A DNA stretch of 21,947 nt from DATFPQ01 sp035264765 (GTDB lineage: Bacteria > Actinomycetota > Actinomycetes > Actinomycetales > Angustibacteraceae): contig DATFPQ010000222.1 of NCBI GenBank assembly GCA_035264765.1, positions 1-21,947 on the forward strand, read 5' to 3'. This document shows, piece by piece, positions 7,403 through 14,409 of this stretch. A model generated the notes under the pieces. It did no database searches. It was not told the DNA's origin and saw only the letters and a program-made list of their open reading frames with translations. Numbering within the stretch: the stretch's first letter is position 1; each line of letters starts with the position of its first letter. A program made the position numbers and the translations under genes.

Positions 7403-7774
7403 TCAGCCGGCCGCGCGCAGGCCGGTGTCGACCGGGCCGGTCAGCCCGGGCCGCAGCGTGCTCAGCGCGGGGACCGGCGTGTCCAGCGCCTCGAGGCGGA
7501 GGGCGAAGTCCAGCACGTCGTCGTACGTGATCGTCGGTCCGGCGTGCTCCTCGAGGGCCTCCGCCGGAACCACCCAGTGCTCCACCTTGACGCCGCCGGT
7601 GCGCAGTAGCCGCTGCACCTCGGCGCCGGCCGGCTTGCGCACCTCGTCGCCGCAGCGGACGCAGCCGAACGCGTAGTACGACCAGTCCTTCACCGAGCAG
7701 ACGACGAGTCGCACCTGGGCCGGCGTCAGGTCCACGTCGCCGCAGCTGGGGCACGAAGCCTTGATCGTCGCCAT
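7403..7774 (-). CDS. Zinc-ribbon-like small protein, unknown function
   Basis: A 123-residue hydrophilic protein with two CxxC pairs: Cys8/Cys11 (CPSCGD) and Cys38/Cys41 (CVRCGD). Cys26 is extra. The spacing of about 27 residues between pairs fits a zinc ribbon that holds one Zn. The segment between the pairs is predicted beta-strand (VRLVVCS, WSYYAFGC). The C-terminal half is helical and acidic with no motif I recognise. The start is well supported: AAGGAGG (complement of 7784-7790) lies 9 bases before the ATG, one of the best ribosome sites in the window and in contrast to the leaderless genes around it. It sits 87 bases after pafC and before the small membrane gene. A role as an RNA-, DNA- or protein-binding adaptor is inference only. 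Confidence 0.75.
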   Translation of the reverse strand: MATIKASCPSCGDVDLTPAQVRLVVCSVKDWSYYAFGCVRCGDEVRKPAGAEVQRLLRTGGVKVEHWVVPAEALEEHAGPTITYDDVLDFALRLEALDTPVPALSTLRPGLTGPVDTGLRAAG

Positions 7775-7861
7775 TCCCGGTCGCCTCCTTGGCGCGTCCG
7801 CCGGGATCTCGACCCGGCGGTTCCTGTGTTGGGAGGAGAGTCGGCAGCGTCGCTCAGATAC

Positions 7862-8971
7862 TTAACCCTCGGCTGTGCCTCCGCCCACGGGGCTGGGCTC
7901 CGCCGGGTCCGGACGCTGGTCCGTTCGCTCGGACGGCGGCTCCGACGTTCGCTTGGACGGCTGGTCGGACGGCGGCTCGGACGGTCGCTCGGACGGCTGG
8001 CTGGACGGCGGCTCCGACGGCTCGTAGGCGGCCAGGGCCCGCTCCGCCGTCCGCCGGACGTCGTCTGCAAGCTCCGGCGGGTCCAGGACCGTGGCGTCCC
8101 CGCCCAGGCGCAGCACCAGCTGGCGCAGCCAGGCGAGGTCGGCGGTACGGATGCCGACGCGCAGCCCGTCGGGCTGCTCGACCACCGCCTCGACCGGGTA
8201 GTAGTCCACGACCCAGCGAGCGGCGGGCGACAGGTGCAGCGTGACCAGGTGGTCGTGCGGGCTCGGCTCGAACAGGCCGGCATTGAGGTCGCGGGAGCGG
8301 GCGGTCGGCGGCGCCGTCCCGTCGACGTCCAACACGCGGACGTCGACCACCCGGTCCAGCCGGAAGGTGCGCACGTCCTCGACCCGGTGGCACCAGGCCT
8401 CCAGGTACCAGTGGCCCTCCACCGTCAGCACCCGCATCGGGTCGACGTCGCGCTCGGTGGTCTCGTCCCGCCGCGGCACCAGGTAGCGCAGGTGCAGCCG
8501 TCGGCGGCGGCGCAGGGCGTCCTCGCAGGCCTGGACCACGGCGGGGTCCGTGCCGGCGTCCAGGTCGACGCGGACCGACTCCGCGGGAGCGGCCGCGGCC
8601 CCGGCCGCGGACTCCAGCTTGGCCAGGGCCCGGTCGAGCGCCTCGCGGTCACCGAGGCCCGGGACGTCGGCCAGCGCCCGTAGCCCCACGATCAGGGCCA
8701 GCGCCTCGTCCACGCCGAGCCGCAACGGCCGGGCGATCGCGTCCGCGTTGCCGACGTAGACGAAGCCGCCCTCCCAGTCCGCCTCGATCAGGTCGTCCGG
8801 CATGTGTCCCGGCAGGCCGCAGACGAACAGCAGCTCCAGGTCCTTGACCAGCTGCCGCTGGTCCACGCCGAACGCGGTCGCGGCCTCAGCCAGGGGGACG
8901 CCCTGGTGCGCCAGCAGCCAGGGCACCATCGCGAGCAGCCGGGACAGCCGCTCGGTCGCCGACTCGCTCAC
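7862..8971 (-). CDS. pafC: WYL-domain transcription regulator PafC
   Basis: A 369-residue protein with an N-terminal winged-helix region (about 1-75), a WYL domain (about 145-215, with the WYL triplet at 188-190 and the RTFRLDRV element at 201-208) and a C-terminal WCX-like extension (to about 316). With PafB it forms the activator of the LexA-independent DNA-damage response known in mycobacteria; despite the name it is not part of the proteasome. Its GTG start overlaps the pafB stop by four bases (GTGA), so translation is probably coupled. The oddity is the last 53 residues: the family normally ends near residue 316, whereas here a Pro/Ser/Glu-rich tail follows, encoded by a 12-bp tandem repeat. 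The order pafB-pafC matches the usual operon. Confidence 0.93.
   Translation of the reverse strand: MSESATERLSRLLAMVPWLLAHQGVPLAEAATAFGVDQRQLVKDLELLFVCGLPGHMPDDLIEADWEGGFVYVGNADAIARPLRLGVDEALALIVGLRALADVPGLGDREALDRALAKLESAAGAAAAPAESVRVDLDAGTDPAVVQACEDALRRRRRLHLRYLVPRRDETTERDVDPMRVLTVEGHWYLEAWCHRVEDVRTFRLDRVVDVRVLDVDGTAPPTARSRDLNAGLFEPSPHDHLVTLHLSPAARWVVDYYPVEAVVEQPDGLRVGIRTADLAWLRQLVLRLGGDATVLDPPELADDVRRTAERALAAYEPSEPPSSQPSERPSEPPSDQPSKRTSEPPSERTDQRPDPAEPSPVGGGTAEG
7929..8024. repeat. 12-bp tandem repeat (8 copies) within the pafC 3' end
   Basis: Eight contiguous 12-mers of the form TCGGACGGCNGC/TGG run from 7929 to 8024. The third positions cycle GGC, CGC, TGG, giving a 36-bp higher-order period (7929-7964 and 7965-8000 are near-identical). 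Each unit encodes four residues, giving the PSxx series (PSEP, PSDQ, PSER and similar) at the PafC C-terminus. Being a multiple of three, changes in copy number keep the frame. Confidence 0.85.
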
Positions 8972-9951
8972 CGGGCTCCCTCCCCCGTCCCCGCCGGCGC
9001 CAGGACGCCGCGCAGCCGGCGGACCACGGCGTCCCGCAGGTCGCTCGGCTCCACGACCACGACGTTCGCGCCGTGCGACACCAGCTCCTCGGCCAGCACC
9101 TCGGGGTCGTCCAGGTCGACCGACAGCTCGTGCCAGCCGTCCCCGAGGTCGCGGACGTCGGTGGCCCGCCGCCGGACCATGTGGGCCGTGCCCTCGCGCA
9201 CCCGCAGCCTGGCCGTCGTCCGCGGCCGCTCCTGCACCGTGCTGCCGACGAACAGCCGCGGGTCGTGGTCGGCGGGCACCTCGTACTCACCAGGCCGGCC
9301 AACCGTCCGGACCGCGCTCTCGACCCGGGACAGGCGGAACACCCGGGGTGCGCGGCGGTCGCGGTCGTACCCGGTGAGGTACCACCGCCCGTGCCAGCTG
9401 GTGACCGCCCACGGCTCGACGGTCCGGGTGGCGACCGCCCCGGTGGCGGCAGTGCGGTAGGTGAACCGCACCGGGACCCGGTCGCGGACGGCGGCCCACA
9501 GCGCGTCGAACGCCGGCTCGGCGGTGCGGATCCGCGGCTCGAGGCCGATCAGCGACCCGTCGTCGGGGGGCGCTCCCAGCGCGGTCAGCTTGGCCAGCGC
9601 CCGGGAGGCCGGCCCGGCCAGGCTGGCCTGCTGCCACACCCGGGAGGCCAGCCCCAGCACGGCCAGCTCGTCCGGCTCGAAGGACACCTCGGGCAGCGCA
9701 TAGGCGTCGCGGTCGACCCGGTAGCCGACCTCGTCCTCGAACAGCGGGTTCTCGAAGCTGGTGAGGAGCGGGATCCCCAGGTCGCGGAGCTCGTCCTTGT
9801 CCCGCTCGAACATCCGCTCGAACGCCTCGGTCGAGGCGTTCTCGGCGTACTGCGGGACGGCCTGGCGGATCTGCGCCTTGGTGAGCGGGCGGCGTGTGCT
9901 CAGCAGGCAGATCACCAGGTTGAGCAGGCGCTCGGTCTTGGCGGTGGACAT
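8968..9951 (-). CDS. pafB: WYL-domain transcription regulator PafB
   Basis: A 327-residue protein with an N-terminal helix-turn-helix (KTERLLNLVICLLSTR opening, about 1-65, including FERMFERDKDELRDLGIP, typical of PafB), then a middle linker and a WYL domain around 160-225 with the WYL triplet at 190-192. It partners with PafC to activate DNA-repair genes; the WYL domain is thought to sense a nucleic-acid-type ligand. The start ATG at 9951 matches the N-terminus of the M. tuberculosis protein as remembered and has AAGGAGG (complement of 9955-9961) only 3 bases upstream, a tight spacing. It is divergent from the DUF3866 gene and translationally coupled to pafC. Confidence 0.95.
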   Translation of the reverse strand: MSTAKTERLLNLVICLLSTRRPLTKAQIRQAVPQYAENASTEAFERMFERDKDELRDLGIPLLTSFENPLFEDEVGYRVDRDAYALPEVSFEPDELAVLGLASRVWQQASLAGPASRALAKLTALGAPPDDGSLIGLEPRIRTAEPAFDALWAAVRDRVPVRFTYRTAATGAVATRTVEPWAVTSWHGRWYLTGYDRDRRAPRVFRLSRVESAVRTVGRPGEYEVPADHDPRLFVGSTVQERPRTTARLRVREGTAHMVRRRATDVRDLGDGWHELSVDLDDPEVLAEELVSHGANVVVVEPSDLRDAVVRRLRGVLAPAGTGEGAR

Positions 9952-9972
9952 GGGCCTCCTTGGTGCCCGATG

Positions 9973-9978
9973 ACGCTA
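9973..9978 (-). promoter_or_regulatory. Putative -10 (TAGCGT) of pafBC
   Basis: On the minus strand TAGCGT (9978 to 9973) lies 21 bases before the pafB ATG. It would give a short leader of about 15 bases carrying the AAGGAGG ribosome site. Unlike its neighbours, pafB would therefore be led. No convincing -35 is seen. Confidence 0.4.
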
Positions 9979-10119
9979 CCCGACGGGCCACGGCCCGGGG
10001 TCCGGCCGGTCCCCCGGTCCAGGTGCGGCGCGGTCCCGACGATGCCCGGGGGCAGAGGTGCCTGCGGGGTGCCCTTCGGCGCCGCCCTCGGCACATCGGC
10101 CCCCGTTCCCGGCCGCGGA

Positions 10120-10125
10120 TAGGGT
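10120..10125 (+). promoter_or_regulatory. Putative -10 (TAGGGT) of the DUF3866 gene
   Basis: TAGGGT is followed by 7 bases (CGGCCGC) and GTG at 10133, the leaderless geometry. It overrides the earlier in-frame ATG at 10058, which lies upstream of this box. Confidence 0.55.
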
Positions 10126-10132
10126 CGGCCGC

Positions 10133-11233
10133 GTGACGGCGAGCGTGCGGTGGCGCGGCGGCGCGGTGCGCGCCGTGCGGGCCCGCTGGTCGGGCGCGGT
10201 GGAGCTCGACGTCCGGCTGGACGACGGCCGGGGCGTCCGGGCCCTGGCCTACCCGGCCCTGGTGGGCGAGCCCGAGCCGGGCGACCGGGTGCTGGTGACG
10301 GTGGGCGCCCTCGAACGCGGCCTGGGCACCGGCGGTTATGCACTGGTGGCGGCCCTACCGGACCGGCTTCCCGACGACCCTGACGACGGGTCCGGCCACT
10401 TGGTCAAGGCCCGGTACACCCCGCTGCAGCCCATGGTGCTGGGGGCCGACGAGCAGGGGTCCGAGCACCACGCCGCTCTGCGCGACGCGGACGACCTCGG
10501 CGGGCTGCCGGTTGTCGTCGCGGACCTGCACTCGGCGCTGCCGGCCATCGCGGCCGGCGTCCGCGACGTCGAGCCGGGGCTGCGTGTCGCGTACGTGATG
10601 ACCGACGGCGGCGCCCTGCCGGCCTGGTTCTCGCGCACGGTCGCGGGGCTTCGGGACGCCGGGTGGCTGGCCGGCTGCGTAAGCGTCGGGCAGGCGTTCG
10701 GCGGCGACCTGGAGGCGGTGACGGTGCACACCGGGTTGCTCGCCGCGCGGGAGGTGCTGCGTGCCGACGTCGCCGTCGTCGCGCAGGGTCCGGGCAACCT
10801 GGGCACGGGCACCCGCTGGGGCTTCTCCGGCGTGGCGGCCGGGGAGGCGGTCAACGCCGCCGCGGTGCTGGGCGGGCGGCCGGTGGCCAGCCTGCGGGTC
10901 TCGGGCGCCGATCCCCGCGAGCGGCACCGCGGCGTGTCGCACCACAGCCTCACCGCTTATGGGCGGGTCGCGCTGGCGCCTGCCGACGTCGTCGTACCCC
11001 TGCTGCCGGACGCGCTTGGACCCCTGGGCGCCGTCATCCGGGAGCAGGCCCGTTCGCTGGGCCCGCCCACCACGCCGCACCGGCTGGTCGAGGTCGACGT
11101 CACCGGGCTCGACACCGCCCTGCGGGAGTGCCCGGTGCGGCTATCGACCATGGGTCGCGGGCTGGACGACGACCCCGCGGCGTTTCTGGCCGCCGCGGCC
11201 GCGGGTCGGCACGCGGCCACCCTGCTGCGCTGA
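10133..11233 (+). CDS. DUF3866 family protein
   Basis: A 366-residue protein matching the actinobacterial DUF3866 family as I remember it. Supporting features are the N-terminal beta-rich part (residues 1-75, an OB-like region ending in GDRVLV), the conserved YTPLQPMVLGADEQ segment (about 98-111), the Gly-rich AQGPGNLGTGTRWGFSG segment (about 220-236) and RHRGVSHHSLTAYG near 265-280, which has paired His residues suggestive of an active or metal site. The function is unknown. GTG at 10133 is chosen over the in-frame ATG at 10058 because a TAGGGT box precedes it by 7 bases and because the extra 25 residues are low-complexity Pro/Ala. It is divergent from pafB and convergent with the FKBP gene. 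Confidence 0.85.
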   Translation: MTASVRWRGGAVRAVRARWSGAVELDVRLDDGRGVRALAYPALVGEPEPGDRVLVTVGALERGLGTGGYALVAALPDRLPDDPDDGSGHLVKARYTPLQPMVLGADEQGSEHHAALRDADDLGGLPVVVADLHSALPAIAAGVRDVEPGLRVAYVMTDGGALPAWFSRTVAGLRDAGWLAGCVSVGQAFGGDLEAVTVHTGLLAAREVLRADVAVVAQGPGNLGTGTRWGFSGVAAGEAVNAAAVLGGRPVASLRVSGADPRERHRGVSHHSLTAYGRVALAPADVVVPLLPDALGPLGAVIREQARSLGPPTTPHRLVEVDVTGLDTALRECPVRLSTMGRGLDDDPAAFLAAAAAGRHAATLLR

Positions 11234-11299
11234 CCGCCGCCGCTCAGCCGGCCGCCGCTCAGCGGGCCGCCGCCGCCTCAGCTGGCCGCCGCCTCAGCG
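11234..11299. repeat. Degenerate tandem repeat right after the DUF3866 stop
   Basis: Four copies of a 15-19-base unit GGCCGCCGC(CGC)TCAGCN follow the stop codon directly (11234-11249, 11250-11264, 11265-11283, 11284-11299). Copies differ by inserted CGC/C units, a slippage pattern. No coding role is evident. Confidence 0.65.
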
Positions 11300-11312
11300 C
11301 GCCACCCCGCGT

Positions 11313-11410
11313 ACTCACGAGCGACGCCTTTACACACACCGAACGCCGCGGCAGGCCCGATATGGGCCGTGCGACGGCGTTCGCGGGGTGCAACGGCGTT
11401 GCCCGGGAGC
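11313..11410. repeat. Second long inverted repeat, related to 1948-2051
   Basis: The left arm ACTCACGAGCGACGCC (11313-11328) aligns with the reverse complement of 11395-11410 (GCTCCCGGGCAACGCC), and the alignment continues inward through CGAACGCCG. The core 11340-11358 with 11364-11383 forms a nearly continuous stem of about 20 bp with a 5-base loop (GATAT). The arm sequence matches the element at 1948 (ACTCACGAGC-ACGCC, CAACGCCGTTGC), and both occupy convergent intergenic regions. Confidence 0.6.
11340..11383. terminator. Strong hairpin, possible bidirectional terminator
   Basis: CGAACGCCG (11340-11348) pairs with CGGCGTTCG (11375-11383), and GGCCC (11354-11358) pairs with GGGCC (11364-11368). 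It lies between the convergent DUF3866 and FKBP genes. No U-tract follows on either strand, so intrinsic termination is a guess. A 10-bp direct repeat, GCCCGGGAGC, follows at 11401-11410 and 11414-11423. Confidence 0.4.
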
Positions 11411-11447
11411 AAAGCCCGGGAGCGCGAAGGGGGACGCGGTGGTGCGC

Positions 11448-11828
11448 TCAGGCGACCTCGACCAGGTCGACGACGAAGATGAGGGTCTCGCCGCCCTTGA
11501 TCGCCGCGCCGGCGCCCCGGTCGCCGTAGCCCAGATGCGGCGGGATGACGATCTTGCGCCGGCCGCCGACCCGCATGCCCAGCAGGCCCTGGTCCCAGCC
11601 GGCGATGACCTGGCCGACCCCGAGCTGGAAGCGCAGCGGCTCACCGCGGTTCCAGGACGCGTCGAACTCCTCGCCGGTCGAGTGCGCGACGCCGACGTAG
11701 TGCGCGAGCACGGTGCTGCCGGCTGTCGCCTCGCGACCCTCGCCCACGACCTGGTCCTCCACGACCAGCTCGGACGGCGGCGTGTCGCCGGGGAAGTCGA
11801 TCTCGGGCTTGCTGCGGTCCAGGCTCAT
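11448..11828 (-). CDS. FKBP-type peptidyl-prolyl cis-trans isomerase (cytosolic)
   Basis: A 126-residue single-domain FKBP without signal peptide; it catalyses cis-trans isomerisation of Xaa-Pro bonds. Family landmarks: HYVGV (43-47), GEEFDASWNRGEPLRFQLG (about 52-70), VIAGWDQGLLGMRVGG (about 74-89) with the central Trp of the active site, IPPHLGYG (about 94-101) with the pocket Tyr, and the final LIFVVDLVEV strand. ATG at 11828 has GAGGAG 5 bases upstream. It lies 71 bases after the start of the lipoprotein FKBP gene's downstream end, on the same strand, and may be cotranscribed with it. Confidence 0.95.
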   Translation of the reverse strand: MSLDRSKPEIDFPGDTPPSELVVEDQVVGEGREATAGSTVLAHYVGVAHSTGEEFDASWNRGEPLRFQLGVGQVIAGWDQGLLGMRVGGRRKIVIPPHLGYGDRGAGAAIKGGETLIFVVDLVEVA

Positions 11829-11899
11829 GGCTCTCCTCGGATCGGTGCGTCTAGCGGGCAGGTGCGGGACGGATCAGGCCCATGCCCGACGTGGGGAGG

Positions 11900-12865
11900 T
11901 CAGTACGCGTCGAGGATGTCGACGACGAACACCAGCGTGTCGGTGCCCTTGATGCCGGCCTGCGGCTGCCCCGACTTGCCGTAGCCCTCGGCCGGCGGGA
12001 GCACCATCAGCACCCGGCTGCCCACCGGCTGGCCGACGATGCCCTTGTCGAACCCGGGCACCAGCTGGCCGACGCCGATCGGGCCCTCCAGCGGCGAGCC
12101 GCGGCGGTAGGAGGAGTCGAACTCCTTGCCGGTTGCCCAGATCGCGCCGGCGTAGGCGGCGGACAGCGTCTGCCCGGCCTTGACCGCGGGGCCGGTGCCC
12201 TTGATCAGCTGCTGGACGACGAGCTTCTTCGGCGCGTCGGTCTTCGGGACGGTGATCTTCGGCGTCCCCTTGGCGTCGTAGGTCACGGTCGGCAGCCCCT
12301 TGGCCGGCGTCACCGCGGTGCCGGTCGCCTTGGTCAGCGGCGTGCGCGCGGACTTCAGGTCGAGCACGAACAGCAGCGTGTCGTTCTTGGCGAAGCCGAG
12401 CTGGGAGTTGCCCTGCGGCCCGAAGCCCTCGGCCGGCGGGATGCCGATGAGCAGCCGGGACCCGATCTTCTGGCCGATCATGCCGCTCGCCAGGCCCTTG
12501 AGCCCGGCGCGGCTGGGGTCGGCGACGAAGACCGCCTGCTGCTTGCCGTAGGACGTGTCCGCCTCCTTGCCGTCCTTGCCGTTGACCAGGACGTAGTCGA
12601 AGCTGACCCGCTGCCCCTTGGCGATGACCGCGCCGGTGCCGGGCTTGACCACGACGGTCGCCGACTTGGTGACGTTGGTGGGCTTGGTGGCCAGCGACAC
12701 CGTGGGCTTCGCGCCGGCGTTGCCGGTCACCGTGACCCCCTTCAGGGCGCCGGAGGCGCTGCTGCTGGCGTTGCTGTTGGGAGCGGGGTCCGCGTTGGCG
12801 CAGCCGGCAAGGATCACTGCGGGCAGAGCCAGGGCGGACAGCAGGCGAGGCAGAACGAGACGCAC
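11900..12865 (-). CDS. Two-domain FKBP-type prolyl isomerase lipoprotein
   Basis: A 321-residue exported protein. A signal peptide with a clean lipobox (ILAGC, lipid-modified Cys22) is followed by an Asn/Ser/Ala linker. FKBP domain 1 (about 65-171) has a degenerate pocket (GASG-type segments GLKGLASGMIGQ, IPPAEGFG). FKBP domain 2 (about 213-321) is closer to consensus (GKEFDSSYRRGSP, LVPGFDKGIVGQ, LPPAEGYG, LVFVVDILDAY). It probably assists folding of exported proteins on the outer face of the membrane. The start is GTG at 12865 with AAAGG 7 bases upstream and a TAGGCT box 34 bases upstream, so it has a leader. It sits between pafA and the cytosolic FKBP. Confidence 0.93.
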   Translation of the reverse strand: MRLVLPRLLSALALPAVILAGCANADPAPNSNASSSASGALKGVTVTGNAGAKPTVSLATKPTNVTKSATVVVKPGTGAVIAKGQRVSFDYVLVNGKDGKEADTSYGKQQAVFVADPSRAGLKGLASGMIGQKIGSRLLIGIPPAEGFGPQGNSQLGFAKNDTLLFVLDLKSARTPLTKATGTAVTPAKGLPTVTYDAKGTPKITVPKTDAPKKLVVQQLIKGTGPAVKAGQTLSAAYAGAIWATGKEFDSSYRRGSPLEGPIGVGQLVPGFDKGIVGQPVGSRVLMVLPPAEGYGKSGQPQAGIKGTDTLVFVVDILDAY

Positions 12866-12898
12866 GACGAGACCTTTGGTCGCTGGTGGGGACGAGCC

Positions 12899-12904
12899 AG
12901 CCTA
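12899..12904 (-). promoter_or_regulatory. Putative -10 (TAGGCT) of the FKBP lipoprotein gene
   Basis: On the minus strand TAGGCT (12904 to 12899) lies 33 bases before the GTG at 12865, allowing a leader of about 27 bases with the AAAGG ribosome site (complement of 12873-12877). Confidence 0.4.
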
Positions 12905-12974
12905 ACCCGGCAACCTGTGCGTTCCGGCAGCCCGGACGCGCTGGTTCCGTTTCAGCGGGTCCGTCGGCCCCGGG

Positions 12975-14336
12975 TCACATGCTGGCGATGAGCCGCTCCA
13001 CGCGCTCGTCCACGCTGGCGAAGGGATCCTTGCAGAGCACTGTGCGCTGAGCCTGGTCGTTCAGCTTCAGATGCACCCAGTCCACGGTGAAGTCGCGCCG
13101 CTGCTCCTGCGCCCGGCGCACGAAGTCGCCGCGCAGCTTCGCCCGGGTGGTCTGCGGCGGCACGGACTTGGCCTCGAACACCTCGACGTCGTGCGCCACG
13201 CGTTCGACCTTCCCGCTGCGCTGGAGCAGGTAGAACAGCCCGCGGCGACGGGAGATGTCGTGGTAGGCCAGGTCGAGCTGGGCGATCCGCGGGTTGGACA
13301 GCTCCAAGCCGTGCTTGGCGCGGTAGCGCTCGATCAGGCGGAGCTTGATCACCCAGTCGATCTCCCGGGCGATCAGGTCGAGGTTCCCCGTGTCGACCGC
13401 GGTCAGCGTGCGCCGCCACAGGTCCATGACCTGCTTGTGCGCGGGGCTGGACAGGCCGCGCCGGTCGACGAAGTCGGTGGCCCGCTCGAGGTACTCGCGC
13501 TGGATCTCCAGCGCGGACAGCTCGCGGCCGTTGGCCAGCCGGACCTTCTTGCGGCCGGTGACGTCGTGGCTGATCTCCCGGATCGCCCGGATCGGGTTCT
13601 CCAGCGTCAGGTCACGCATGACGACGCCGGCCTCGATCATCTGCAGCACGATGTCGACGGTGCCCACCTTGAGCAGCGTCGTCGTCTCGCTCATGTTGGA
13701 GTCGCCGACGATCACGTGCAGCCGGCGGTGCCGCTCGGCGTCGGCGTGCGGCTCGTCCCGGGTGTTGATGATCGGCCGCGAGCGCGTGGTCGCGCTCGAC
13801 ACGCCCTCCCAGATGTGGTCGGCACGCTGGCTCACGCAGAACACCGCTCCGCGCGGCGTCTGCAGCACCTTGCCGGCGCCACAGGTGATCTGCCGGCTGA
13901 CCAGGAACGGGATGAGGACCTCGGACAGGCGGCCGAAGTCGCCCTGCCGCGACACCAGGTAGTTCTCGTGGCAGCCGTAAGAGTTGCCGGCCGAGTCGGT
14001 GTTGTTCTTGAACAGGTACACCTCGCCGGCGATGCCCTCCTCGTGCAGCCGCTCCTGGGCGTCGGCGACGAGGCCTTCGAGGATCCGCTCCCCCGCCTTG
14101 TCATGCACCACGACCTGGCGGATGTCGTCGCACTCCGGGGTGGCGTACTCCGGGTGCGAGCCCACGTCGAGGTACAGCCGCGCGCCGTTGCGCAGGAAGA
14201 CGTTGCTGGACCGCCCCCACGAGACGACGCGGCGGAACAGGTAGCGGGCGACCTCGTCGGGGCTCAGCCTGCGCTGGCCCTGGAAGGAGCACGTCACCCC
14301 GTACTCGTTCTCGATCCCGAAGATCCGGCGTTCCAT
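12975..14336 (-). CDS. pafA: Pup ligase PafA
   Basis: A 453-residue carboxylate-amine ligase of the glutamine-synthetase-like fold. It activates the C-terminal Glu of Pup as a phosphate and joins it to lysine side chains of target proteins. The N-terminus MERRIFGIENEYGVTC carries the metal-binding Glu9; LYLDVGSHPEYATPEC (54-69) carries the catalytic-base Asp57 conserved in PafA, and NNTDSAGNSYGCHENYL (about 111-127) binds nucleotide/metal. The length and order are normal for PafA, and the paralogue Dop is at 19178-20695. The ATG at 14336 is fixed by the conserved N-terminus and by a TACAGT box 6 bases upstream. It is transcribed away from a divergent SDR gene rather than following prcA directly. 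Confidence 0.97.
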   Translation of the reverse strand: MERRIFGIENEYGVTCSFQGQRRLSPDEVARYLFRRVVSWGRSSNVFLRNGARLYLDVGSHPEYATPECDDIRQVVVHDKAGERILEGLVADAQERLHEEGIAGEVYLFKNNTDSAGNSYGCHENYLVSRQGDFGRLSEVLIPFLVSRQITCGAGKVLQTPRGAVFCVSQRADHIWEGVSSATTRSRPIINTRDEPHADAERHRRLHVIVGDSNMSETTTLLKVGTVDIVLQMIEAGVVMRDLTLENPIRAIREISHDVTGRKKVRLANGRELSALEIQREYLERATDFVDRRGLSSPAHKQVMDLWRRTLTAVDTGNLDLIAREIDWVIKLRLIERYRAKHGLELSNPRIAQLDLAYHDISRRRGLFYLLQRSGKVERVAHDVEVFEAKSVPPQTTRAKLRGDFVRRAQEQRRDFTVDWVHLKLNDQAQRTVLCKDPFASVDERVERLIASM

Positions 14337-14342
14337 CGCACC

Positions 14343-14348
14343 ACTGTA
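14343..14348 (-). promoter_or_regulatory. Putative -10 (TACAGT) of pafA, leaderless
   Basis: On the minus strand TACAGT (14348 to 14343) is followed by 6 bases (GGTGCG) and the pafA ATG at 14336. The pafA start is certain from protein conservation, so this is one of the best-controlled examples of the leaderless geometry here. Confidence 0.6.
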
Positions 14349-14409
14349 GTTCTGCGCTGACGGCGAACGCGGCGCGACGAGCAGGTTCCGGCGTGGTGAT
14401 CTATGTTCC

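Noticed and set aside
13071..14360. Plus-strand open frame opposite pafA
   Set aside because: Antisense shadow; PafA on the minus strand has all conserved residues.
14397..14402. TGATCT as a leaderless -10 for the SDR gene
   Set aside because: The spacing (7 bases) fits, but the highly conserved second-position A is missing, so it was not listed as a promoter.
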